In this document: in pieces, positions 22,078-35,000 of the stretch
How the letters are laid out: every line of letters begins with the position of its first letter
Numbering within the stretch: the stretch's first letter is position 1
Assembly: GCA_032173965.1 (NCBI GenBank)
Contig: JAVUNC010000004.1
Span: forward strand, 59,457,501-59,521,500
Source of the DNA: Sitta carolinensis
Lineage: Eukaryota > Chordata > Aves > Passeriformes > Sittidae
Reading direction: 5' to 3'
Length of the DNA stretch: 64,000 bases
The notes under the pieces: model-generated
Databases searched by the model: none
Told to the model about the DNA's origin: nothing
What the model saw: only the letters and a program-made list of their open reading frames with translations
Position numbers and translations under genes: made by a program

Positions 22078-25000
22078 TTAGGTTGATACTGGTTCCTCCT
22101 GCTTAGCCATTCTCCTCTCCACATAAGAAAAGAGGGAAACTGAATACATATATTTCTCATTGATGACCTACATACATTTCATTACTCAAATAACTCATCT
22201 TCCACATGGTGGCTCCTGCTCCAGTAGTGACCATTCTGTAAATTATAAATTAATTGATACTAACAACTGCATTCAGAGTCTCTCTTGTTAATAACAAGCC
22301 ATTTGTTTAAACTGAGGCTGAAAAGTACCTCTAATACACTTTAGCTGGTTTGTGAAAATGTCACAATTTCTTCATAGTGTAAATGGTGCTGTTTTCTTTG
22401 CTAGGATTGAAAGTCAATATGAACAAATCACATATAATACCATACCAACTAAGCCAATCTGTAAAATAATTATAAATTACATTGGCAAAATTTCACTTTC
22501 ACAGAACAGATTTTAGACCATATGTCTGCTGGTGATGCAACTGAGAATTCATCTTTAGTTCTCAGACAAGGTATGTGTAAAATTACTGTGTCATATGGCT
22601 TTTTATGTTAGGCATTTCCTTTACAACATTGTCAAGCCATCACTTGAGCTGCTTTCAGTCACAGGACAAATTCGTCTACTGACCATACATTCACAGCAAG
22701 ATACATAGGTGCAAGAATTGAAAGTCAGAATCCTACAATTCTGTAAATATTCTGGAATTGGTGGAAAAATGCACTGAAAAAAGGAAAAAATTCTGGCAGA
22801 AATCTTGGTGCTTCTTAATAAGGACTGCACAGAGAAGAGGGATGTTGGGTTCAGCCCCAGGAAACAGACCACTGAAGCAATTGAACTGTAGTAATCTAAC
22901 TCCATTTTGTTGCTCCATCTGGGAAAGTAATTCAAGTACTTAAACAATATAGTAATGAGGTACATAAGCATACAAAGAAGGGTGAAATATTTTGGCTTAC
23001 TATACCACTCTCCTGCAGGATTAGTAAAGATAGGACAGACTCTGGCAGAGAAGCTACTGCAGTCTTTAAGAAGAGCAACATTCTAGACAAGTCTTGGAAA
23101 TAATAAAAAATAATTTCTTACAGTGGAGAGATGTTCAGATTAAATTGAAAACTGTGGCTAAATGCCTTGCATCTCACTTTTGTTGGGGAAGAGGGAATGC
23201 ATGTTTCCTTTTGTTTCCACTTTGTGTTTTGTAGGAAATAGTAGTAAACTCTTCTGCTCTAAAACAGCCTAATTGATTTACGTTGTCAGAGCTCACACAT
23301 TTGTCTAGTCCTAATTCTACAGCAACAAAAACAATTCATCTTTGAGACCTGGGAGATAATTCTATGCTTGCAATGAAGTTTTATGCACCCATCTGTAGAG
23401 ACACTATGTGGTCAGGACTCGTGCTATGCAAATGTCAGCTGACTTGGATGCAGGTTCAATGACCTTCATTTTCCTGGCAGCTGGAAGATATCTGATTCTG
23501 TTAGATAGCAGTCTGATCTTCCTTCTTCTGAAGCCCTCAGTTATGCTGTCAATTTTATCAAATGCAGCTCACATCCTAGAAGCTAAATCATTAGCCATCA
23601 TTTTCAGCATTTAATTTTATATATTCTTGTGTGCAGTACACTGTAAAATGTTTAATGCTAAAGAAAATTCCTGTGTTCATCCAATGAAAAAGAGAAGGAT
23701 TGAGCTTCTGCCTATTTTTGATTTTTGAGATTTTTCTATAATCCTATTTATCTAGCATTTGGTTCACAATTGTGTCTAAATATATGTATTTGGAATGCCA
23801 TAAAAACTAGTTATCATCAGCTCACTAACAAAGGTAAAAGATTACTTTTATGTTTTTCCTGTTAATTATTAGCAATTCAGAGTCATTTTACTAGCATGCA
23901 TTTTAACTTAAACAGTACAGCTATTACTGGGTAAATGTACTCAAAATAACCACATTTGAAAACTGGTAATTTCTTCACACTTAATAACTGCTTTGCTTGA
24001 TCGCTGAAAGGGATCTAAAAGTAAGATGTTCTAGGCTCTATTTATAGCTGCAGCTTCATAACTTTTTTATTTATTCTCCGAATATTTTTCCTAGTAGTTT
24101 CTGAAGTATGGCATTTTCTCTGAGTCTTCAGACAGGGACACTCCATGTATTCTGGTGCTAATCAGTCCCAAGAAGTCCCTAGTACCTCAGTGAGCATGTA
24201 ACTGAAAAAAGTATTTTTAACAACCTTTCCCCTTTGCTAGTTAGCTGATGGAAAGTAGGGGGGTTTAAGTCTGTCTATCTAAAATATATGCATAAACCTA
24301 TTGGCCACTTTTCCTGTTTATTTTATTTTAAACGTTTGTCATGATATCTCTCCATGGAATATGCCAGATCTGAAAAATATTTTTGCCCTTTTTGTAAAAA
24401 TAGATTGATTACCCTTTTTTTTCCTGCTACAGAGAGAATTTCTGTTAGAACAGAAACACAGGTTAAAATTGGTTTGCTTGCATATAGCTGTCTGTCGAGG
24501 AGCCACAGCCTTTCGTTAATTTGGAAATTTTTACTTTCATAAGAAAACACTGAGTCTCCAACATCAAATCTGTGTGCACTGCAATCCTCCTTGTGTCTCT
24601 TGCACAGCAGCACAAAAGAGAGGCAAAACTCTCTAGTGCAGAAAAGATGTAACACTGGCTCCCCTGCAGCCTCTCTTCCCTGCTGACTGTGAGACAGTGG
24701 CAAATTTGGGCTTGGGATACCCATTCTTCAGGGTTCCTTTCCATTCCTCCCCTAAGAGATGAAATTTTATACTTAAGTGTCTTCTTTCTTTTCATTGAGC
24801 TCTAATACCCAATGGTGAACAAGTACATTTGAATAATCATTATTTTTGAGGACTGGTGTGAAGCAAAAAGACCCAGAAGGTTCTTCAAAGCTCTTTAGGT
24901 CACTAAAGCCTTCAGGAGTCAATGGAAGTTCAGGAGCTTGATATCTGAAGATATTTGAAGGTCTGGGGATTAGTTTGTACGTGAATGGCCTTTGACTATG

Positions 25001-25800
25001 AATGTCTATATGTATTCCAGCATTTACAGAGACTGTAGATAAAATGGGCAAAAAAATATGTGACTTTTAGGGAAAAATGGTATGAAAATTTCCTGACTGC
25101 CTCTTATTTAGTGAAGGGCATTGCTGTGTGTTTTGACATATCTGCAGGAAATATATTGAGAAAACGTCTGGATATCAGGACTCCTGTAGCTCTTCCTTTT
25201 AAGTTGAACAGATGCATAAATTTAGAAGAAAATTATCAAGCTTTTTGATTTCTTTTTTTTCCCTGGTATTTAAATTAAACACATTTAGCAAACAAGTCAT
25301 GATCCCCAAAACTGATACAGATAAATTATTATGAGTTAGAGTTTTTTGGATATAAGCTGAGTGGTGATAGACATATTTAGTAATATAGAGCAACAAGCAA
25401 GTCTGCTAAAAAAGGAATATTAAAATAAATGTTGCCTAAGAATAGTTACAGCACTCAGATAGAAACATTCTGTCATGCAGGTGCTCATCCAAATGTTGGC
25501 AGACATTCAGTTCAGTACCAGAGGAATCCTGAGGAGGAAAGAATATCAAGATGCCACCCACCTACCTAATAATGTGTAGTTTTTGCTGTATAACTTGCTA
25601 TAAGCACTTTGAGGCAAAGAAGGTCCCCCAGAGGTAAGGACAGGAATGATGGCCCACCTATTGTTTAAGAAGCAATTACATTGTCTAAGCTAAAAATACG
25701 TGTTGTTAATAACCCCTTATTGAAAGGGTTTTTAATGGTAACAGAGTTCCCAAAGTCTCATTTTATTCCATTTAAGCCTGCAATATTTATCCGTGCTATT
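22078..25800. other. Non-coding DNA, no feature recognised
   Basis: AT-rich DNA. The longest open frames (22621-22971 and 24323-24724, both minus, 116 and 133 codons) contain nothing I recognise and lack convincing splice or promoter context. Confidence 0.5.
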
Positions 25801-26085
25801 TTGTGCCGCACGTTACAGCAGCGATGATGCACAGGACTCGTGCAGGCGCAGCACAGATTGATATTCCCTGCCTCAGCTCAGCTGCATTCAGTGCACGGAG
25901 GAGGGTGGAGGATGCAAATGGCCCCCTCCTGCTGTGCCCAGAGCCCTGAGACAGGCCATCACGGCGCTGCTCCATCCAGCTGTGGAGCTTTCCTCTGGAA
26001 GCATCCTCTGTGGGGGCTGCGGAAGGAGCTCCTCGCCCCTGCAGCCACCGGGGCCTGGAACGGGGCCCAGCGCTGGATCCGTAAA
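25801..26085. other. CpG-rich GC islet inside AT-rich desert
   Basis: A sharp rise in GC with about a dozen CpG sites, for example GTGCCGCACG, CAGGCGCAGC, TCACGGCGCTGC, CACCGGGGCC and CAGCGCTGGATCCG, flanked on both sides by strongly AT-rich DNA. Both strands stay open for 83-99 codons, which is expected at high GC, and no known peptide appears. It could be a small CpG island driving a non-coding transcript, an old retrocopy, or part of a GC-rich mobile element. Confidence 0.55.
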
Positions 26086-29005
26086 TTGTAAACACTTCTC
26101 CTTAACTGGTACCCTCAGGTAGAAACCACAAATTGTTTTCAGGACCTTGTCCAGTTTCAGCTATCCTCAGAAATTCAGGTAGGCAGCCTTCAAATTGTCC
26201 TGAATACCAGTTTCACGGGAAATGTGAAATTAAGGGCCTTGGGTCGTCTTAGTACAAAATCTAATTTGAACTTGCTATGAAGCAGGAACATGAAGGGTTA
26301 AATCAGTGTACTGTTAGTGCAGCAACAGAGAAACTGGGATGTTCTACATAATATTTTATAGAAGGTTACCAATTTCTTTTTGAAAATAATAAACCCCTTT
26401 CTTTTTTATGTTAGAACCTTTCATAAATGGTTGCTAAATATTTCACTATAGTGCTTATATTACAGCCCATATTCCAAGATGTGCTAAATCTTTATCACAT
26501 TTTGCAGCAACACCAAAAACTATACATTTAAGTGACAATTGTTAAGCCAAATTAAGTAAGATTAAAGATTGACTGCGTATGGTTAATGTATTTGCTAAGT
26601 ACTACCTTTCCATTATTTTTCACATTTCAAAGCACAGTCAGTACTTTCTGTTGACTGAAATTATTAAAATATATGGAATTACAGTCACAGGAAAACCAGA
26701 GATATTTGGAGATAAAGGCTGAAAGAAACTAAATATACAGCAACATCCTAAAATGAGTTTTAAATGCTGATATTGAAATCAATAAAGGCCAAGGTATTTT
26801 GAGTGGAGCAAAAAGTACCTACTGGTAGATCAGTTTATTTGGCATTGGTAATTGCAGATCACAGGGTTTATACTGCATTACTCCAAAATTTTTGACAAGT
26901 CAGAAATGAGGTCATATACTTTTTTTAAATTTTCTTCTGATGAATTTTTGTTTTTTGCAGTATTACTAAAGAGATTTCTTTAGCATTCATAAGTCTTTGC
27001 ATTACAGTTTCAAAAACATCTACTTTTCAGATTTATAAACAGTGTTTGTGAGTACTTATGTCCATTTTGGCTTGCAATAAAAATAGAACTGACTTCAAAA
27101 ACTAGTATTGAGTTTCAGCATGCAAAAAATGTAGAAACAATTTCAATCAAAGCAATTTTTTTTATTATTTTTCAATTCATACCTTTGTATTATTTTAAAA
27201 ATTTGTTGTATTAACCCTCATTTAAGCTACACTAGCAGTTGGTGAAAGTTCTTACTCTCACTAAGCTTTTGTTTCAAGTGCCAATTATAATTCAGCTAAC
27301 ATTTTGAAAAATGTACAACATGTTCCTGTATGAAATGAGATAGCAGTGAGTCAGAGAATATAAATCTGTAAGTTTCTATACATTTTAACATATGACTGTG
27401 AATTATTCAGTATACTAATTACTCTTTTAGCATGTTATTTGTCTTGCTTCTTGCGTCTAAGAAGTATCTTGTACAACTGAAACAGTGCCTTCTCCTGCTT
27501 GGCTTTCAGAAAGAGGTTCTGCAATACTTTGAAAACAAACATGAAAGGAAGTGTTTTAATGAAAACATGGTTGGAGGGTATCCACAATGGGTTAACTATG
27601 GAAGGCACCATTTACTTTGTACCGTGATATTTTTAGTTCTAGAATTAGAGTTTGTTTGTGTAGAGTAGCGTTGTCTGCCAAGAAAGTGGTTTGTACAGAA
27701 AAGCGTTAACAGAAGAAATCAAAATTTAAGTGTATTCATATTTTGAATATTGAAAACTTCCATTATTTCATGACTCAAAGTGTAAATCTATATCAGATGA
27801 GCTAAAAACCCAAGAATGTTTCCATTTCCTCATGGATTTGCATTCCTTTATTAGAATTTAATTTGCTTTGCTGTGAAAATGACTTCTCCTAGTTTACTGT
27901 TCCTAAAAACTATTATGTATTTTAATGTAATTGAAAAAAAAATCATTTTATCACCAGTAGAAGATAACTTGAGCCTCTCATAACTTTGTTGTAGTTTCCT
28001 TGCATGGAGCTCATATTTCATACAGAGCATGATAAGCGAAAGATATTTCTGAAAATATAAAGTATTCAGAAATTAGCAAGTACAAGTTTTGCCGTGCAGT
28101 CATATCCCAAATCCTTTTTTATCTACCTTCTGATAGCCTTCATATATGCAGCCTGTGATAGAACCACAATTACACCCTGCTTTCCTGGGCTTTTATCCTG
28201 TGCCGTAACAGAAGGTGCTTTTTTCTTACTGTAAAACACTCTTGCTTTAATCACAGTACATTCTGCACACTTAATGAGGTAGGGGTATGTTATCATGTCA
28301 TTAAAGACTATATCATGATATATAATAAATGGGAGCTGATTTAAGACTGCATCATCTTTGATGTGCTTGAATTTGCAACTGTAATTTTCTTCTTTTTTGT
28401 ATGTTATGTAAATACAAACCCAAGTTCTGTTATATGCAACTACATTGTAGATCACTACTTGATTTACTCAGGCCATCTACTTTCATGGCTCTTCATAATG
28501 TTTGGAATTTCATATGCTTGTATATTGATTACATAGTTTCTTCTGGGTATTACCCTCGAAATTTTTCCATGGGTGATCATCTGCCCAGGTTTCCCTGTAG
28601 TACCTTTTTTTTGCAGCTTTGTGTCAGCCTTTTAAAACTGTAATTACTTTGAGGTAAACAATGGTACCAATATTATGGTGGATTGCCCATAATGTTTGAA
28701 TCAGCAGTGTCAATTCTTTAGTGGCCCCAAGGGGAAAAAACTCTATTAGAGTGACAGACAGATTTTGGCACTGGTAGAGCATGCTTTACTATGGGGAGGT
28801 CCTCCTCCAAAGATTGCATTGAAGATAGTGTGTAGACAGTCAGGGAGCTAGTTTGACACTGAAAAGGCACACCCACAAGTACCCAGGGCAGGTACATCCG
28901 ACCCCAACCTTCAGATTAAGGTTAGGTTTACTGATCTTGTGTTGAATCTTGACCACAATGCATAAATATTGCTTTTCAATACTATTTAGTTTATAGATAC
29001 TGCAT
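26086..29005. other. Non-coding AT-rich DNA
   Basis: No exon, RNA gene or named repeat recognised. Open frames at 27432-27668 (plus) and 28123-28455 (minus) are unsupported. Confidence 0.5.
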
Positions 29006-29031
29006 AAAAAAAAAAAAAAAAAAAAAAAAAA
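29006..29031 (+). repeat. A26 homopolymer
   Basis: Twenty-six consecutive A. No LINE or SINE body is recognisable upstream, so a retrotransposed tail is possible but unsupported. Confidence 0.9.
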
Positions 29032-32000
29032 GAAGGGAATAAAGAGAAGACAAAATTTGCTTAAAAGGTAGAAGTGATTATTTGTTGTTCTCATATAAAT
29101 CATTATTTCTCTCACTGCCAAAATATGCAGAACAAGTAACAAATGAGGTCTCCTTTTTTTTTTTTTTGCTGCAGTCACAAATCTTCAAGAATGAGTTTTC
29201 CCAGCCAAATGAAAGCAAATTTAATCATTAAGAGGGGAGATTATCTTGAGTCTGGGGATCAGAAAGAAAGAATCTAAAATAGTGAGTTATTCAGACCCCA
29301 AAGACTTGAAGTACTGGACATGAAGGTACATGGAACAGTGTTAGTAGAACAATGGAGCTACAAAAAGACCACTCAAAAGCTTGCATTCCTTATATATAAT
29401 CAGTATTTTTACTATAAATAGAAACTGGTAATTTAAAAAAAGTGTCATACTTTCAACAGCTCCATTTGGCTCTTTTCTTTTGAAATTACTTGCTTTTAAT
29501 CCACTCTCTAACTTGACATTATTTTCAAACATTTCTAAAACTTCAAAAATTTCTAAAATTACATCAGTAAACAATGTACCAAATCACTCTTATTTTATTT
29601 CATTTCATCTTCCACTTTCAGATTTTTCTCTTGCATTTTTCCCAGAAAGAGCCTTTCAATTTGTCCACAGTACAGCTTCAATGCTGTACTTACAGTAATT
29701 GTTTTATTTCTGAATCTGTGTTGTCAAAAAATGACTGCCTGTGCATTCTTGTGTATGTTTGACCTATTGATCCGGGTATAGGAGGTACAGTGACAATCTA
29801 ATTACTTTTTTGGCATTGAGTTTTTGATTAAAAATGGACAGTGTAGTCGAGATGTCATTTTGGGCAGGAACTTGATACAAATTCTCCATTCAAAAAACTT
29901 CATTCCCATATTAGTGAATAAAGCTAAGTCACACAAAGCTGTCTAATGATGCATGCTACTCTGAGGTAGCTTCACAGTATTTTCCTGCCCTGCTTTGACA
30001 GGCACAGCTGTAGTCTGTCCATCTCCAGAAATAGCTCTGCCAGTGCATGCATCACTTTCCTGATGCTTGACATACCCACCTGTACCTGTATCTGTTGCCA
30101 GATGCAGATCAGTGACCACAGACACCTTTCTTTCTTCTCCCTCCAGGAGGAGTGTCCTGAGGGAGCCGCCTGCCTTCTCTGCTTCTCCCATAGGAAAAGT
30201 TTCCTAAATTCTCCAGACTGAATTGTCTGATGAAGTTTAGGACACAATAAACCAAACTGATGCTTTGGAGATGTCATTTCAACAGTGTAAGAGAAGCAAC
30301 CTCTCTGGATTGAAACAGCTAGGGAAAAATATTTTTTAAGAGTGGAAGCATTATTCCCAAATTAAATTTATCACAGAGGGTGTTGTCAGCACTTTAAAGT
30401 GTGTAGATATGATACTTGAATGACTTTGAAAATAGCTCATGTCATTTCAAGAAATAGTTTTAAGTAAGACTAATTAACTTCAAAGAAAGGAGGAGTAAAA
30501 AGGGTTTTCTTCTTTATTTAGTTTTTAGTTAAGTGCTGTCTCAAATTAAATGAATCATGAAAAATTCAAATTGTTAGAGTGCCACCCCTATAATTTGATC
30601 ACTATTTAATTTGATTTTTTGTTTTATTTAATCAGAGCTACAGGAACCAGCTCATTTGTACTGTAAATTACACAACTTCTGCCCTTTATTTCATATATGG
30701 TTGATCACTTTTGGCAGATCTGATTGGATTATCTAATCATTGGCTATATGAAATTGCCATTTAATCAATAGGGAAGGTCAAAATTTCTCAATGTGATCCT
30801 GAAGCAGAGCATCTAAGGAAGTTGGAGGCTGGTGAAATCCAACTAAACTTTTATATGCTTGCAACATTATTCATTTGGTATAGGTTCATTATTACCATAA
30901 CAAATGGCTCCTTTATCTTCCCTTGCTGCTTACGGTTTGATGGCCAAAGCTATGGCTTTGGTTATAGGTTGCAGCTGCTGCTGACTTGATGGATTTACCT
31001 CTTTTCCTCATCAGTGTATTTTATAGTTGTTTGAGACGAGATAATGAATTTTGTACTCCCTGTTCTGCAAATAGGTAGGTAAGGGATAGACATCTTCAGT
31101 CACTGAATATGTCACTGTGAATATAAAGCTAATTTCTTACTGTTTAAGAAATATATCCATACTTACTGTTTGTTAGTCTGCAGACACTGACAAGGTGGTA
31201 GAATATGCTTCATCCTTATTGCTCTATCGTTTGTTGTGTAATCCAAGCTATCATACAGCATCCTGTGCACTGCCTTTTCAGTTTTGCTTGTCCTAGGATG
31301 GGGATTTTGCTCCTCATTACTCTGCAGGTATGTTTGATTGTTTTCAGGTTGCCTGATACTGTTCTCATGTTATGCTTGAGTTAACGACCACACTAATGAC
31401 TTCTTCTAACTTCTATCACGCATCCAAATATTTGAAATATGTATTGTGATATTTAGTTTCAATGGGTGCTGCTATGTGCACCTCCCACCCTGGGGACATT
31501 TGTTTCATACCCTCTTGATCAGCACAAATCTAAGTATGTTCCCAGGTAAGTGAAACTAGGTAGTCCATTTTATTTCAGCTATTCATTTCAGCTGTTCAAT
31601 TATTATTGTTGTTGCTATTTTATTTTATAGTGTATATTTGTTTGTAAGAGGATCCATTAAATACGACACAGGAGAATAGATGTCTGAAAGCTTAATTATC
31701 ACAACAAACACATCTGGCTACCCGTGCAAAGGATTTTGCTGGCCTATCTTGGAAAGACAGAGAGAGCAGAAGCTTCAGTGACCACTGGTAGGGAAATATG
31801 TTGTTTGGGAAGCAGTCTGTTCCTTACACATATATTGTTCAGTAGAGTGAAGGATTAGGAATAGAGAATGCAATTTGTTGTTTGATGGTAAATATAAGAG
31901 ACCCACATTTAATAGCTGAGCTGACCAGAAAATATCTGTATCTGGTCTTGCTTGAAATGTTCTGGGGAAAGGTTTGCTGTTCAATGACAACACAAGATCC

Positions 32001-35000
32001 TCATTCTTCCTATAACTCTTTGTGAAGGTATGGGAAGAAGGAACTGAAATGGACCATAGCAACAAGGCTGAGAAAGTTTTACAAGAGCAGTCCTTGCTTA
32101 GGCGTTATGTGCCTTATTTGGAATTTTCTGTGTTAACCCATATTCTGAAGGCAGCAGATGAAAGGACCAGGAGCAGGACCATTCTACAGAAGAGAAAGGT
32201 GATGATGACAGACCAGTGATGGTAATGATAAGGCAATGGCAACTGGATCACAGCAAACATGTATGTGCTCTGCTCTAAAACTATCCTTAGGAGACCTCCG
32301 TATCAGAAACACTTTCCAAAGCCGTGCTTAAAGTGGCACTTAAAAACAACAGCAGAAGGGTTTGGTTTGCCTTCAGACAAACCTGAGGCATGACCTGATG
32401 CAGGAATTGCTGCTCCCACCTCTCTGTGCCTCAAAGTGATCAAGGGTCCGTAGGACTGTGTGGAGTTAAGCCAAATGGCAATGGAATACGATAATTGGAA
32501 GACAAGCCATGGGGGTCCAACACGCATGTTTCTTATTTCAGCTCTCAAGGCATCCTGCCTTAGTTCCCCACTGAGCAGAGCAAACGTTTTAGTAATTGCC
32601 CATGTTCCTCTCACTCCAGGAACATGTTTTCTTGCTTGCACATATTTTTGTTGGTAGGAAATGCGTTAGTAACCAAATGCCTCCATTTCTAGATCACAGG
32701 CAAATACAGGAACATATTCTGGCTTTTCTTTCCAAATTAACTGTACTCCAAAGTGCTTAAAAATAAATAATTATCTGTTGACCTCACATGCAGTCAGACC
32801 CTTGGTGTGCTCATTCTGGACCAAGTTCAATCATAACATAGTAATATCTTTTTGACCTTAATGAATCCAACATTTATTGGAGCTTTTGTAGAAATTTTTT
32901 CTTCAATTGCTTTACCTGTGAATTTTATTCATTTGGTTGGTTTGTTTCTGGAGCACTGTCTTCAAAGTACATGACAGGACAAACAAAACACAATAAAAAA
33001 AAAGAAAAACAAAATACTGTGACTTATATGACATTACTAAAGTCACCTTGCTAAAATTTATGTCTCATTGTCTTAGGGGTAATTTTACTGGGTTCTTGTT
33101 AATAGAACTGTAAAACTAGCTCCTCAAAAAGTTCAGTGAACTTTTTAGTCTTCAAGTCATAAAAATAAACTAAAATAAACACATGTATGTATTTTTCTAC
33201 AAAAGTTTAAAAGACGAACCAACAGGTCGAAATCAAGTTGCAAACCTCTCAAGAATAATAAGACACTAAACTTGATGTTGCATGATATTTGACATACAGC
33301 AAATCACTATTTACATTTTATCCCAAAACATTTACCTGAGAAAAGGTCATGGCGTTAAATTTGGAGACATTTACAGCAATTGCCAAATGTTTACTATCTC
33401 CATGAATGTCATGCTTCTTAGTCAAAAGAAGGTTGATGTGCAAAATGTCAATTATTTCAAGTTGTTTGATGGCAGCACAGATTGCCAAGCAATATAAAAA
33501 GAAGTTTAATAAATATTATATACACTGTTAACCATTAATCTTGCCTAACTCTAGAGGTTAGAGTTTCACACAGAGAGGATTTATGACCAGCAACTGTGCA
33601 GGACATTAAAACTCAATTATTGCTGTCCTAGATAAAGGCATTATCATTAAGTTGTGGAAGTAGTACCCTGTTTCTTCTGATACTGCTATCAAAACTTAGG
33701 AAAGCATCAGGGGCAATTAAATTACCTTGGGAAATCATGCCATTATGCTTCCCCTTGCAATATTTTGTCCTTTTCAGACTAAGCAATGAAAGGACTAGTC
33801 AGTACCCTTTGCAAAAAATCTAGAAATTCGAATGGTATCTCCTATCGAACAATGAGAAAATTTTGCTAGGACCTCCAGCTCTTGAAGCTAACCCAAAATT
33901 TACACCAATAGGGATACAGGTTAATGGCATCAAAATGTTATGTCTATTAAGTAAATGTCTAGTATGCATGTCTAATAACTTAGCACATTGACCTATTCCA
34001 GAGCAAATATTGCCATAAAACATTGCTCGTAGGGCAGTACTTGATCAACTTAGAACTGGAAACTTCTTCAAAAGAGTTGTAGAAACAAAGCAATTGGGAT
34101 TTTAGCCTTAGAGTCTGATTCCTATACACAGAGTGAAGTTCAGAACATTTAATTGACCAGCTACACAAATCTGAAGTTCTGGCTGATTCCTGGAGATAGA
34201 AAACATCACTTCAAAAGTCTGGACAGAGTACTTAAAGTATATATATTTTAAAAAAATTTAGTTCCTTTTTAAAATATTCACATGGTAATTTGTAACATTC
34301 CCTGAGTTAGTGTTACTGCTTCGGTGTTTTAACTTTGTTTTCCATCTTTTTTTTGCCTTGTGGTTTTTCTCATTTTGGTCTGACAGTCTCTCTGAAAATC
34401 AACTTGTTGCATGTGTTAACCACAACTGCTCCAAAGCTCTTTCAGTCCACCTTTTTCCAAGATAGGCATTCAAACTCTCTTGTGAGGGCCGTATACAAAT
34501 AATCAGATATCTACTCTGGAGCATAGCTGAACTTTTGGCTGATGAAATCTAGATTTCTTAAGTAGGTGGACTCTACTAGTCTGATTAAAAAAATTAAAAA
34601 ATAAAAAAAATTGTGAAATGTTGGCTACTCAATTTTATCTGGAAATTCTTTGTCTCTTTAACTAAATATATGAGTACTCATATGCACTATATCTCTGCAT
34701 AATACTTTTAGTTCATCAATTTACTTGTGTAGCTAGGAGATTGCAACCCTTATAAAATTATTTTTTGAGCTGTAAATTGATTATTGATTCAAATCCTTAA
34801 TCTAAATGTTGTATCTTACTTTCCTTACATTTCCTTTTCCCCGGAAATTTAATCCAGATGCCAATACTTGAGTGGAATACTTGGCTGCAGTGCTCTGTGA
34901 TGAATTAGGAATTTTCTATAAGATACAATTGGCAACATCAAAAGGAAAATGGATATCTGACCTCCTTTCAGAGTCCTTGAACACACCCCAAGTTCACAAA

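Noticed and set aside
21240..22160. Long open frames of 279 and 306 codons on opposite strands
   Set aside because: Both are direct readings of the (GAAGA)n/(GGAAA)n/(GGAAAA)n satellite and consist only of the few residues such repeats can encode.
24323..24724. A 133-codon minus frame as a gene
   Set aside because: No recognisable domain, no splice or promoter context, and overlapping open frames on both strands point to chance.
29006..29031. A26 tract as the tail of a processed pseudogene
   Set aside because: The upstream 500 bases show no coding similarity and no target-site duplication could be seen.
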